DNA from: Alphaproteobacteria bacterium
GTDB taxonomy: Bacteria > Pseudomonadota > Alphaproteobacteria > Rhizobiales > Xanthobacteraceae
NCBI GenBank assembly: GCA_005884765.1
Contig: VAZV01000157.1
Span: forward strand, 1 to 52,192
Length of the DNA stretch: 52,192 bases
Direction of reading: 5' to 3'
In this document: positions 27,776 to 36,430 of the stretch, piece by piece
Layout: the number at the start of each line of letters is the position of its first letter
Position numbering within the stretch: position 1 is the first letter of the stretch
Translations under genes and position numbers: made by a program
Notes under the pieces: generated by a model
Told to the model about the DNA's origin: nothing
Databases searched by the model: none
What the model saw: only the letters and a program-made list of their open reading frames with translations

Positions 27776-28960
27776 TTAGGCGCAACGCCATTCGGAGCGA
27801 ACGGTTTCGTTGCTCTCGGTGCGGAGTGCGCTGGCCGCGCGTTTGGAAAATTCCTCCCGATCAATCAATTGCAACAGCGCCCACACCGCGGCACCGCGGA
27901 CTAGCGGGCTTTTATCTTCCAGTAGCCGCTCGGCCACTTCGGCTAAGGCGGCGTCATTGGAGTTGCCGATTGCGATCAGCACATTGCGGATAAAGCGGTC
28001 GCGGCCGATGCGCTTGACCGGCGATTTCGAAAAAAGGGTACGAAATGCAGCGTCATCGAGCCGCGCCAGCTCTGAAAGTCGAGGCTCGCGCAATTCATCG
28101 CGCGCGGCGAGTTTTGTTTCGTGCCCGGTCTGCGCGAACTTGTTCCACGGACACACCGCAAGGCAATCGTCGCAGCCATAGATACGATTGCCGATCGCTT
28201 TGCGGAATTCGTGCGGGATGGCGCCCTTGCTCTCGATGGTGAGATAGGAGATGCAGCGCCGCGCGTCGAGCTTGTAGGGAGCCGGAAACGCAGCCGTCGG
28301 GCAGATATCGAGGCAGGCCCGGCACGAGCCGCAATGGTCGATGTCAGCATCGTCGCGCGGTAAATCCAGCGTGGTGAAAATCGCGCCCAGAAACAGCCAC
28401 GAGCCGAATTCGCGCGAGACGAGGTTGGTATGCTTGCCCTGCCAGCCCAGTCCCGCCGCCTGCGCCAACGGCTTTTCCATCACGGCGGCGGTATCGACGA
28501 ATACCTTGACCTCGCAACCTGACGCCGCGACCAGCCATCGCGCCAACGCCTTCAGCCGTTTCTTGATCAGATCGTGATAATCGTCGCCTTGCGCATAGAC
28601 CGAGATCGCGCCGTGCGTGCGGCTTTCCAGCAGGGTAAGCGGATCCTCCTCGGGCCCGTAATTGAGCCCTAGCATGATCACGGAACGTACGGCGGGCCAC
28701 AGCGCGCGCGGATCGGCGCGGCGCTCGGGGTCGGCGGCGAGCCAAGCCATGTCGCCGTGCGCGCCGGCATCGAGGAACTCGCGGAAATGTTTTGCAGCTT
28801 CCGCGATCGCGCCCGGCTCGGTCACCCCGGCGCAGTCGAAGCCAAGCCCGCGCGCTTCACGTCCGAGCGCGCTCTTCAGTTCGGCAGGCGAGAGTTTCGC
28901 GACGGCATTCAGAAGTCGAGGTCCACGTAGGTCCGCGACGCCGGCACGCCCGCCAGCCAC
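27776..28960 (-). CDS. queG: Epoxyqueuosine reductase (start uncertain)
   Basis: Last step of queuosine synthesis: cobalamin-dependent reduction of epoxyqueuosine in tRNA. The catalytic Asp region is [20 protein letters not shown], and two ferredoxin-type clusters are readable ([22 protein letters not shown]). A C-terminal HEAT-like repeat follows ([20 protein letters not shown]). The family start is near [13 protein letters not shown]. No ATG fits. In-frame choices are a GTG at 28960 (used here, inside the GST gene) or a CTG at 28912 that overlaps the GST stop as CTGA. GST lies upstream on the same strand. Confidence 0.93.
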   Translation of the reverse strand: MAGGRAGVADLRGPRLLNAVAKLSPAELKSALGREARGLGFDCAGVTEPGAIAEAAKHFREFLDAGAHGDMAWLAADPERRADPRALWPAVRSVIMLGLNYGPEEDPLTLLESRTHGAISVYAQGDDYHDLIKKRLKALARWLVAASGCEVKVFVDTAAVMEKPLAQAAGLGWQGKHTNLVSREFGSWLFLGAIFTTLDLPRDDADIDHCGSCRACLDICPTAAFPAPYKLDARRCISYLTIESKGAIPHEFRKAIGNRIYGCDDCLAVCPWNKFAQTGHETKLAARDELREPRLSELARLDDAAFRTLFSKSPVKRIGRDRFIRNVLIAIGNSNDAALAEVAERLLEDKSPLVRGAAVWALLQLIDREEFSKRAASALRTESNETVRSEWRCA

Positions 28961-29601
28961 TCGCTCAGCAGCGGGCGGAACGACGGGCGGGATTTCACCC
29001 GCGCGTACCACGCCTTTGCTGCGTCGTCCTCGTTCCATGGCACATCGCCCAAATAGTCGATCGCGGAAAGGTGCGCCGCGGCGGCGAGATCCGCATAGGT
29101 CAGCCGGTCGCCGGCCAGGAAATTCCGCGTCCGCGCGAGCCAGCCGATATAGGCGAGATGATAGCGCACATTTGTCTTCGCCGCGCGGATCACGTCGGCC
29201 AATGGCGCGCCGCCGCCGTTCCGCTCGCCCATGAAGCGCTTATAGATACGCTCGGTGACCAGCGGATTGGAGGCTTCCTCGAAAAATTTGTCGTTGAACC
29301 AGGCCATCAGACGACGCACTTCGATACGCTCGCCGATCGTGGTTGGTAACAGCCTGCGTTCGCCCGTCTCGGCGCCATGCGTCTCATCGATATATTCGGC
29401 GATGATGGCGGCGCCGGGAATTGCCGGCCGGCCTTCATCGATCAACACCGGCGTGGTGCCGGCGGGATTGAGCGCCAGAAACGCCTCGCGCCGTTCCCAA
29501 CCCCGCTCCTCCACCAGGCGCAAATCGAAACCATATTCGCCCGCCACGAGGCGGACGAAGCGCGAATGCGGACAGAACGCGTGATGATAGAGCGTGAGCA
29601 T
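28909..29601 (-). CDS. Glutathione S-transferase family protein
   Basis: A 230-residue GST. The thioredoxin-like N-domain begins [19 protein letters not shown] (G-site with Cys-Pro-His-Ser), followed by the conserved TTPVLIDEG cis-proline loop, and an all-helical C-domain ([19 protein letters not shown]). The ATG at 29601 has AAGG upstream and matches family starts; the open frame to 29703 adds unrelated residues. Its end overlaps the start region of queG. Confidence 0.9.
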   Translation of the reverse strand: MLTLYHHAFCPHSRFVRLVAGEYGFDLRLVEERGWERREAFLALNPAGTTPVLIDEGRPAIPGAAIIAEYIDETHGAETGERRLLPTTIGERIEVRRLMAWFNDKFFEEASNPLVTERIYKRFMGERNGGGAPLADVIRAAKTNVRYHLAYIGWLARTRNFLAGDRLTYADLAAAAHLSAIDYLGDVPWNEDDAAKAWYARVKSRPSFRPLLSEWLAGVPASRTYVDLDF

Positions 29602-29858
29602 GCAGCCTTTGGGTATGTCGTAGCCCTTAACAAAACGTTCAAACGCCGCGCCGCCGATTTTGACGTTCCCGTGACACAAGCGGATGCGATTGGGGAACTT
29701 CAAATCGAAAGCGGCATAAGCGGGGCGTCAAACTACCCAAGCAGACACATGAGGCAAGCCCGCGCGCTTGCATTTTGCGATTGCGGCTCGGAGGCGAATA
29801 AGCGAGAAGAGCCCCGGCTTTTCGCCTCGCAAACCAATCCCAATAACGGACCTGGTCA

Positions 29859-30665
29859 ATGATGTCAGATGCAGTGCGGGCGGTGATTCTTGGCATCGTC
29901 GAAGGCGTCACCGAATTCCTGCCCGTCTCCTCCACCGGCCATCTCCTGCTGGCGGAACGATTCTTCAATCTCGGCGAGGGCAGCTTCTGGAACAGCTTTA
30001 CGGTGCTGATTCAGCTCGGGGCAATTTTGGCAATTCTTGTGATTTACTTTGCCAAATTGTGGCGGATCGCGCTCGGCATGTTCTCCAATTCCGACGACAG
30101 GCGATTCGTCGTCGGCGTGCTGGTGGCGTTCCTGCCCGCGGTTGTCATCGGTCTGATTGCGGGCAAATATATAAAGGAGGTCCTGTTCAATCCCTGGGTG
30201 GTGTGCTTTTCGCTGATCGTCGGCGGTGCCATCTTGCTATGGGTCGATCAGCTTGATCATAAACCGCACGAACACGACGCCACCCGGTTTCCGCTTCTGA
30301 CCTATCTGTGGATCGGCTTCGCGCAGTGCCTGGCGATGATACCCGGCGTGTCGCGCTCCGGCGCCAGCATTGTCGCCGCGATGTTATTGGGCGCCGACAA
30401 GCGCGCGGCGGCGGAGTTCTCGTTTTTCCTCGCGATCCCGACCATGGTCGGCGCCTTCGCTTATGATTTCTACAAGAACCGCGCCGAGATGACGACCGAT
30501 CACGTCGGCGTCATCGCGATCGGATTCGTGGTCTCGTTCATCACCGCGATCATCGTGGTGAAGACGTTCCTGAGCTACGTCACCCGCCACGGTTTTACAC
30601 TGTTCGCCTGGTGGCGCGTGATCGTCGGCACGCTCGGCCTGATGGCGCTGGCGATGGGAAGATAA
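29859..30665 (+). CDS. uppP: Undecaprenyl-diphosphate phosphatase (BacA/UppP)
   Basis: Recycles the undecaprenyl lipid carrier for peptidoglycan and surface polysaccharides, in the inner membrane. The family motifs EGVTEFLPVSSTGHLLL (residues 15-31) and MIPGVSRSGASIVAAMLLG (about 150-168) are intact, with about eight membrane segments over 268 residues. It begins at tandem ATGs with a weak ribosome site. It converges on the NDUFA9-like gene. Confidence 0.97.
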   Translation: MMSDAVRAVILGIVEGVTEFLPVSSTGHLLLAERFFNLGEGSFWNSFTVLIQLGAILAILVIYFAKLWRIALGMFSNSDDRRFVVGVLVAFLPAVVIGLIAGKYIKEVLFNPWVVCFSLIVGGAILLWVDQLDHKPHEHDATRFPLLTYLWIGFAQCLAMIPGVSRSGASIVAAMLLGADKRAAAEFSFFLAIPTMVGAFAYDFYKNRAEMTTDHVGVIAIGFVVSFITAIIVVKTFLSYVTRHGFTLFAWWRVIVGTLGLMALAMGR

Positions 30666-30682
30666 AGTTTACAAGATAGTGT

Positions 30683-31651
30683 CTAGGCGTTGTTGCGCTG
30701 AAACTGGCCCGCGGGGCGAAAGCGCCACAGATATTGCGGGGCGATCGCTTCGATCGAATCCGGCGCGATGCCGAGCCCTTCGAGAGTGAGACCTTGAGCT
30801 TTCGCCGCGTCCGACACCACATTGTCGAACCGCAGCAGCGCCACTTGATCCGGCGTCAGCTTGAACGGTCCGGGCGCGAACTGCAGCAACAGCGACTGCA
30901 ATTTTGCAAGCCCGAACGGCAGCGACACCAGCATCCGATTGCGATCGGTGATGTCGAGGATGATTTTCATGATCTCGCGCATGGTCAACACTTCCGGCCC
31001 GCCGAGTTCGTAAACCGCGCCGGGTTTGGCCTTGCCATCGACAGCGTCGGCGACCGCGGTCGCGACATCGCCGACATAGGCCGGCTGCAACTTCATCTCG
31101 CCGCCACCGATCAGCGGCAGCACCGGAGATAGCTGCGCAAGCGTCGCGAAGCGGTTGGTGAATTCATCCTCGGGTCCGAACAAGACAGAGGGCCGCAGGA
31201 TCGTGGCTGACGGCAGCGCCGCCAGCACGGCCTTTTCGCCTGCCGCCTTGGCACGGGCATAACGCGACGGCGAATTCTCGTCGGCGCCGATTGCCGAGAC
31301 ATGCACCATGCGGGCACCGGCGGCACTTGCCGCCTTCGCTACCGTCTCGGCGCCGTTGCCCTGCACCGCCTCGAACGTCTGGGCGCCGCTCTCGGTCAGA
31401 ATGCCGACGAGATTGATGGCGACATGGGAGTCCCGCATCGCGGCCTCGACCGACCCCGGATAGCGCAGATTGGCCTGCACGCTGTGGATCTGGCCGACCT
31501 TGCCGGCGGGCTGCAAATGCACGGCCAGTTCCGGGCGCCGCACCGCAACCCGGATGCGATAATCGCGCTTGCATAGCGCGCGAACCACGTTTCGCCCCAG
31601 GAAGCCCGATCCTCCGAAAACCGTAACCAGGGTGTCCAGATTGGAGGCCAT
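30683..31651 (-). CDS. Complex I NDUFA9-like NAD(P)-binding protein
   Basis: A 322-residue atypical short-chain dehydrogenase with Rossmann motif VFGGSGFLGRNVVRAL at residues 9-24. Downstream are NLVGILTESGAQTFEAVQ, HVSAIGADENSPSRYARAKA and PSVLFGPEDEFTNR. These match the alphaproteobacterial homologs of mitochondrial complex I subunit NDUFA9. It may bind NADPH and the respiratory complex, but stand-alone reductase function is possible. ATG at 31651 with AGGA upstream is preferred to one at 31693. Confidence 0.88.
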   Translation of the reverse strand: MASNLDTLVTVFGGSGFLGRNVVRALCKRDYRIRVAVRRPELAVHLQPAGKVGQIHSVQANLRYPGSVEAAMRDSHVAINLVGILTESGAQTFEAVQGNGAETVAKAASAAGARMVHVSAIGADENSPSRYARAKAAGEKAVLAALPSATILRPSVLFGPEDEFTNRFATLAQLSPVLPLIGGGEMKLQPAYVGDVATAVADAVDGKAKPGAVYELGGPEVLTMREIMKIILDITDRNRMLVSLPFGLAKLQSLLLQFAPGPFKLTPDQVALLRFDNVVSDAAKAQGLTLEGLGIAPDSIEAIAPQYLWRFRPAGQFQRNNA

Positions 31652-31759
31652 AAGGGTCAATTCCTGCCGGTCAATGCGTTGGATTGCTTGCATCTAGCGG
31701 ATTCGCGATACGCGATCGTGTCGGTGCTGTACAGCCTATTTGGCTAGCCTTGCGCCAAT

Positions 31760-31788
31760 TTGACAAGCGCGCGAGGCATCCGTACTAA
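31760..31788 (+). promoter_or_regulatory. Sigma-70-type promoter of tRNA-Leu
   Basis: TTGACA, a 17-base spacer and TACTAA end 9 bases before the tRNA gene. This is a near-consensus vegetative promoter and gives a start within a few bases of the tRNA 5' end. Confidence 0.8.
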
Positions 31789-31797
31789 CCGGCCCGG

Positions 31798-31884
<87 letters not shown>

Positions 31885-31932
31885 TTTTGCCCAAGCCCGC
31901 CATTCGCGGAGCCCCGAATTCGGCAGCTATTA

Positions 31933-32517
31933 TCAATGTTTGTCGTGTAGGGCGCGCAGCAGGCACTTCAGTGCCTGCTCGGCGCGGTGGATCGGCGTAA
32001 GGCTGCGATGGGTCCGCGCGAGCAGCAGCGCGCCTTCGATCTGGCTCAGAGCCATCGTTGCGACGATATCTGCATCGCCCGCCGACAGGCCGAAGCGGAA
32101 CAGGCCTCGTTTGATTTCAAGCTCCCATTTCTGGAATGCGTTGCGGGCGGCCGTGCCAAGCGCTTCGGATTGCGCGGAGGTTTCCAGGGCTGTGGTCGCG
32201 ATCGGACAACCTTCCTTGAAACCGGAGCGCTCAAGATCCGCCGCCATGGCGCGTACGATCCGCACCAGAAAAATTTCGGCATTCTCCGATGCCTCTGCCG
32301 CCTGGGCGATGCCCTCACGCACGGCCTCCGCCGACAGCGCCAAAGCGGCCGCGCCGATCTGTTCCTTGCCGGCGGGAAAATGAAAATAAAGCGAGCCGCG
32401 CGGCGACCCGCTGGCCGCCAGAACGTCGTGCAGCGCGCTGCCATGATAGCCCTGCTGGCGAAACAGCGTCGCCGCAGCGGCCAGTGTTTTCCCTTTGGAA
32501 TCAGAGCCTTTTGCCAT
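31933..32517 (-). CDS. TetR/AcrR-family regulator
   Basis: A 194-residue repressor. The helix-turn-helix is in YHGSALHDVLAASGSPRGSL, followed by YFHFPAGKEQI; the ligand-binding C-domain resembles the LmrA/YxaF/QacR branch (EGCPIATTALETSAQSEAL). The ATG at 32517 follows AGGAG closely. A long inverted repeat lies 26 bases upstream and probably is its operator. No divergently transcribed enzyme gene adjoins it, so its target beyond itself is unknown. Confidence 0.92.
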   Translation of the reverse strand: MAKGSDSKGKTLAAAATLFRQQGYHGSALHDVLAASGSPRGSLYFHFPAGKEQIGAAALALSAEAVREGIAQAAEASENAEIFLVRIVRAMAADLERSGFKEGCPIATTALETSAQSEALGTAARNAFQKWELEIKRGLFRFGLSAGDADIVATMALSQIEGALLLARTHRSLTPIHRAEQALKCLLRALHDKH

Positions 32518-32542
32518 GCTCCTAAATAACGTTGGAAAATCA

Positions 32543-32577
32543 GTATGTCGACCTTCATAATATACAAGGCGACATAC
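32543..32577. promoter_or_regulatory. Inverted repeat, likely TetR operator
   Basis: GTATGTCG(A)CCTT and AAGGCGACATAC form 12-base arms (one extra base) around an AT-rich centre with TATATTAT, which can serve as a -10 box on the tetR strand. A repressor dimer bound here would block its own promoter. Confidence 0.65.
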
Positions 32578-32681
32578 ATAGGAGCGTCCCGGGGCCTTTT
32601 TCCCCGAGGTGCCGCCGATTCTTTCAGTTTCGGGCTCGCGTGCCGTCGTCTTAAACGCGTATAGGCTAGGGAGAAACCGCC

Positions 32682-32819
32682 ATGACCAGGCCTCCTCTAA
32701 GAACCGGCGGTCCCGCGATTGCGCCGGGTCGCGCCGGTTCGACGTCGCCAGCCGGAGTGATGAGCGATAGATTGGCGAAGCGTCGATTCGACGAAGCCCG
32801 AGAGATCAAGACATCATGA
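32682..32819 (+). CDS. 45-residue ORF coupled to the RNase D gene
   Basis: I do not recognise this protein. The ATG at 32682 follows a good ribosome site (TAGGGAGAAACCGCC), and the TGA overlaps the ATG of the RNase D-like gene by 4 bases (ATGA). The peptide begins MTRPPLRTGGPAIAPGRAGS and ends SDRLAKRRFDEAREIKTS: a Pro/Gly-rich basic start and a charged helical end. It could be a small protein or a leader ORF controlling the downstream gene by coupling. Translation is inferred from the start site and overlap. Confidence 0.55.
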   Translation: MTRPPLRTGGPAIAPGRAGSTSPAGVMSDRLAKRRFDEAREIKTS

Positions 32820-33430
32820 CCGTACGCCTGCATCGCGGCGACCTGCCCGATCTTAGCCGCTACACCGGCTCGGTAGCGATCGACACCGAGACCATGGGAT
32901 TAAATCCGCACCGCGACCGGCTCTGCGTGGTGCAGCTATCGAGCGGCGACGGCAGCGCCGATGTGGTGCAGATTCCGTTGGGCCATACCGATGCGCCGCA
33001 TTTGAAGACGCTGCTGGCCGATCCCACGATCACCAAGATCTTTCATTTCGCGCGCTTCGATATTGCCGTGCTCTATCACGCCTTCGGCGTCATGCCACAG
33101 CCGGCGTATTGCACCAAGATCGCTTCACGCCTCAGTCGCACCTACACCGATCGCCATGGGCTGAAGGATCTGGTGCGCGAGGTGCTCAACATCGATCTGT
33201 CAAAGCAGCAGCAGTCGAGCGACTGGGGCTCGCAAGCCTTGAGCGAAGCGCAATTGGCCTACGCGGCCTCCGACGTCTTGCATCTGCACGCCCTCCGCGA
33301 ACGCCTCGACGGCATGCTGGCGCGCGAGGGGCGCGCGGACCTGGCGAAGGCGTGCTTCGAATTCCTGCCAACACGGGCAAAACTTGACCTGCAGGGCTGG
33401 GGGGCCGAGGACATTTTCGCCCATTCGTGA
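32816..33430 (+). CDS. RNase D-like 3'-5' exonuclease (no HRDC domain)
   Basis: A 204-residue DEDDy exonuclease. The acidic residues are in AIDTETMGL (Asp, Glu), HFARFDIAVLY (Asp) and AYAASDVLHLHAL (Tyr and Asp). It ends after the nuclease fold, without the HRDC domains of full-length RNase D (about 370 residues). It would trim structured RNA 3' ends. The start is coupled to the small ORF upstream; the ribosome site is weak, fitting re-initiation. It precedes the lpt genes by 129 bases. Confidence 0.9.
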   Translation: MTVRLHRGDLPDLSRYTGSVAIDTETMGLNPHRDRLCVVQLSSGDGSADVVQIPLGHTDAPHLKTLLADPTITKIFHFARFDIAVLYHAFGVMPQPAYCTKIASRLSRTYTDRHGLKDLVREVLNIDLSKQQQSSDWGSQALSEAQLAYAASDVLHLHALRERLDGMLAREGRADLAKACFEFLPTRAKLDLQGWGAEDIFAHS

Positions 33431-33559
33431 GCGTTCCTCGTATCCCGCGAGACGCGGACTACCGCCCCGTTTCGGTCATACTTCTACCCGGTGTCGCGGG
33501 CTGCATAATCCGGCAATGCCGGGTAGTATAGCTGATCAATCTGTCGCTTCGGAGCAGCG

Positions 33560-34309
33560 GTGAACTCGGTCCAGAATCCAGCCTACCAAGCCGGGCTAGA
33601 GGCGCGCTTTGCCATCGCCGCGCGCCACAGCCGGATGGTGCGGATGCTGCGTGTCGCGGTCCCCGCGGCAGTGGCGCTGTCGCTTGCGGCCATCGTCGCG
33701 GTGTCGGTCTTCAATCCATTCCGCATGCTGATGCCGAAGCTGCCGCTCGATATGGGAAACCTTGTCGTCTCCGGCACCAAGATCACGATGGAATCGCCGC
33801 ATCTGGCAGGCTACTCCACCGATCGGCGACCCTACGAGCTCTGGGCCAAAACGGCGACCCAGGATGTGACCGATCCCGACCATGTCGAGCTCAAGGCGCT
33901 TCGCGCCAAGCTTTTGACGGAGGATCAGTCGACCGTCATCCTCGACGCCCGCACCGGCCTGTTCGACAACAAGGCGCAAACGCTCGATCTGCACAAGGAC
34001 ATCTTCCTGCAGACCTCGAGCGGCTATGAGGCACGCCTCAGTCAGGCCTTTGTCGATATGGCGAAGAATACGGTGACGTCGGACGAACACGTCGACGTCA
34101 AATTGACAAACGGGACACTCAGTGCCGACCGCTTGCGGATTTACGGCGGCGGCGAGTTCGTGCGATTCGAAGGCAACGTGGTGATGAATCTGGACAGTCT
34201 CAATAGCGCTGCCCCCGATCAGGCCGCGGCCATGCCCGCTGCCCCCGTGGAGCCTCCGACGCCAGTGAAGACGCGATCCATTTCCAATAAATCCGCGAAC
34301 TCGAAGTGA
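33560..34309 (+). CDS. lptC: LPS export protein LptC
   Basis: A bitopic periplasmic component of the LPS transport bridge. A short cytoplasmic start is followed by one membrane segment (about residues 32-50, VAVPAAVALSLAAIVAVSV) and a beta-jellyroll (LptC/DUF1239) domain. The start is GTG with GGAG nine bases upstream. The 3' end has a Pro/Ala-rich tail. The stop overlaps the GTG start of lptA (GTGA). Confidence 0.9.
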   Translation: MNSVQNPAYQAGLEARFAIAARHSRMVRMLRVAVPAAVALSLAAIVAVSVFNPFRMLMPKLPLDMGNLVVSGTKITMESPHLAGYSTDRRPYELWAKTATQDVTDPDHVELKALRAKLLTEDQSTVILDARTGLFDNKAQTLDLHKDIFLQTSSGYEARLSQAFVDMAKNTVTSDEHVDVKLTNGTLSADRLRIYGGGEFVRFEGNVVMNLDSLNSAAPDQAAAMPAAPVEPPTPVKTRSISNKSANSK

Positions 34310-35028
34310 TCCCGATGCCGACGTCGTCTCCACGCGCACCTTCGGCTCGACGCATCGCGCGGCATGTATGCGCGTTCGCCCTCGCGCTCGCGACAATCGC
34401 GGCCGGCGAGGCCGGCGCACAAAGCGCGGTTAACGGCGTGCCCAACGCGATGCAGGGTTTCTCGCAAAATCGCGACCAGCCCATTCACATCGACGCCGCC
34501 ACGCTCGAGATGCGCGACAAGAAAAAGGAAGCGACCTTCTCCGGCAATGTGAAGGTGGTGCAAGGCGACACCACCATGACGTCGAAGACGCTGGTGGTGT
34601 TCTACGAATCCACACAGGCGCCCGCCGCCGCGCCCGCGCCGCCTGCCAACAGCAAAGCCGCGGCCAAATCAGCCCCGATGCAATCCACCACGCCCGGTCC
34701 CGGCGGCAGTTCGTCGATCAAGCGGCTGGAGGCGCGCGGCAACGTGGTCGTGACCCAGAAGGATCAAGTCGTGACCGGAGAGACCGCGGTATTCGATACC
34801 AAGAGCAACTTGATCACCATGCTTGGCGGGGTCGTCCTGACCCAGGGCAAGAACGTGCTGCGCGGTGACCGGCTGCTGGTGGACATGACGACGGGGGTGT
34901 CGCGCGTGGAATCCGATTCAGGGCGGGTGCAGGGCCTGTTTCAGTCGTCCGGCCAGACCGGCGGTCCGATACTGCCGGGTGGCCCAGCCACCGCCGGCCC
35001 ATCGACTGGCTCAAATAAACCAAAATAA
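34306..35028 (+). CDS. lptA: LPS periplasmic bridge protein LptA (OstA-like)
   Basis: A 240-residue secreted protein with a signal peptide (FALALATIAAGEAGAQS) and an OstA-like beta-jellyroll repeat domain (IHIDAATLEMRDKKKEATFS, GNVKVVQGDTTMTSKTLVV, DRLLVDMTTGVSRVES). It carries LPS across the periplasm between LptC and LptD. It begins at GTG 34306 by coupling to lptC, or at ATG 34315. An Ala/Pro-rich insertion (about residues 103-135) interrupts the jellyroll. Confidence 0.9.
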   Translation: MIPMPTSSPRAPSARRIARHVCAFALALATIAAGEAGAQSAVNGVPNAMQGFSQNRDQPIHIDAATLEMRDKKKEATFSGNVKVVQGDTTMTSKTLVVFYESTQAPAAAPAPPANSKAAAKSAPMQSTTPGPGGSSSIKRLEARGNVVVTQKDQVVTGETAVFDTKSNLITMLGGVVLTQGKNVLRGDRLLVDMTTGVSRVESDSGRVQGLFQSSGQTGGPILPGGPATAGPSTGSNKPK

Positions 35029-35227
35029 TATCAATCACTTGTATGGCGCCTCGGCCGGTCGAGGTTGAACCCCGCGGCGGCAGGCTGTATCTACCAGCAG
35101 GCGATGCAACGGCGGAACTCGCGGGTGCTTCGCTGGGCAAGGGACATCCATTCCTTCATGCTGCGCGTGCGAATCAAGCCGTCGCGCCGGGTTGCGGGAT
35201 CACCGTGAAAGGCTGAGCGAAGCGGGG

Positions 35228-36286
35228 ATGGTGGATATTCTCGGCATGTTCCGTCGACGCCCCGCCAAACGCGGCCGGGCTGGATTTGCGCGCGCGCGTG
35301 ACGACATCACCGCGCTTGGCGATTCCTTCGGCAACATGCTGACGAAGCCGGTCCGCGATGCGCCGCCGATCGCGCGCGATGGGCCGCAGCCCGGCCTTGA
35401 TTTGCCCCGGCCACCGCCGCCGAGAGTCGATCATCCGCCACGTGCCGAAAAGCCGCGCCCCCGCGCCAAGCCGGCGAACCAGCCCACCAGGACCAATGCC
35501 CAGACCAGTGCCAAGGCCGGTGCGAAGACCAACGGCGCTGGCGGCCCGCAGTTGTTGCGGCGGCCGGGCTATCTGGCTGTGCATAGCGTGGAAAAAAGTT
35601 TTGGCACCCGCCAGGTGGTGCGCGGCGTCAGCATCTATGTCCGCCGCGGCGAGGCTGTCGGTCTGCTCGGCCCGAACGGCGCCGGCAAGACCACGGTGTT
35701 CTACATGATCACCGGCCTGATCAAGGCCGATCGCGGCGCCATCGAACTCGATGGCCACGACGTCACCAAGCTGCCGATGTACCAGCGCGCCCGGCTTGGC
35801 ATCGGTTATTTGCCGCAGGAAGCCTCGATCTTTCGCGGTCTTACCGTGGAGCAGAACATCCGCGCGGTGCTGGAGGTCGTCGAGCCTTCACGCAAGAAGC
35901 GCGAGGCGGAGCTTGATTCGCTGCTCGACGAATTCAACATCGCGCGGTTGCGCAAGACACCGTCGATCGCGCTGTCGGGCGGCGAGCGGCGGCGCGTCGA
36001 AATCGCCCGCGCGCTGGCCACCCGCCCCAATTACATGCTGCTCGACGAACCCTTCGCCGGCATCGATCCGATCGCGGTGGGCGACATTCAGGACCTCGTG
36101 CGCCATCTCACCAATCGCGGCATCGGCGTCTTGATCACCGACCACAATGTGCGGGAAACATTAGGCCTGACCGATCGCGCCTATATTGTCTATGCGGGGG
36201 AGATCTTGACCGAAGGCAATCCGGACGAGATCGTGAACAACCCGGACGTCCGCCGTCTTTACCTTGGCGAGGAATTCCGGCTCTGA
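35228..36286 (+). CDS. lptB: LPS export ATPase LptB with long N-terminal extension
   Basis: ATPase of the LptB2FGC extractor. The ABC core has Walker [10 protein letters not shown], signature [10 protein letters not shown], Walker [12 protein letters not shown] and the switch His in LITDHNVRE. The core starts near residue 115; before it is a low-complexity segment rich in Pro, Arg, Ala and Lys ([22 protein letters not shown]). At 352 residues it is about 110 longer than the usual 240. ATG at 35228 chosen (AGCGGGG upstream); TTG 35192 is also open. A 200-base gap separates it from lptA. Confidence 0.93.
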   Translation: MVDILGMFRRRPAKRGRAGFARARDDITALGDSFGNMLTKPVRDAPPIARDGPQPGLDLPRPPPPRVDHPPRAEKPRPRAKPANQPTRTNAQTSAKAGAKTNGAGGPQLLRRPGYLAVHSVEKSFGTRQVVRGVSIYVRRGEAVGLLGPNGAGKTTVFYMITGLIKADRGAIELDGHDVTKLPMYQRARLGIGYLPQEASIFRGLTVEQNIRAVLEVVEPSRKKREAELDSLLDEFNIARLRKTPSIALSGGERRRVEIARALATRPNYMLLDEPFAGIDPIAVGDIQDLVRHLTNRGIGVLITDHNVRETLGLTDRAYIVYAGEILTEGNPDEIVNNPDVRRLYLGEEFRL

Positions 36287-36430
36287 TCCTGGCGTTGCCG
36301 CTGCCAAACCGGTAACCACCTTTGCCGATCGGGCCTTAATCAGATTTTCCAATCCGTCAAGGCGTGTACATCAGCTTTGGACTAAGCTAAGCAAGAATCG
36401 GACCAGTTTTTACGGATCGTTCTTGCCTCC

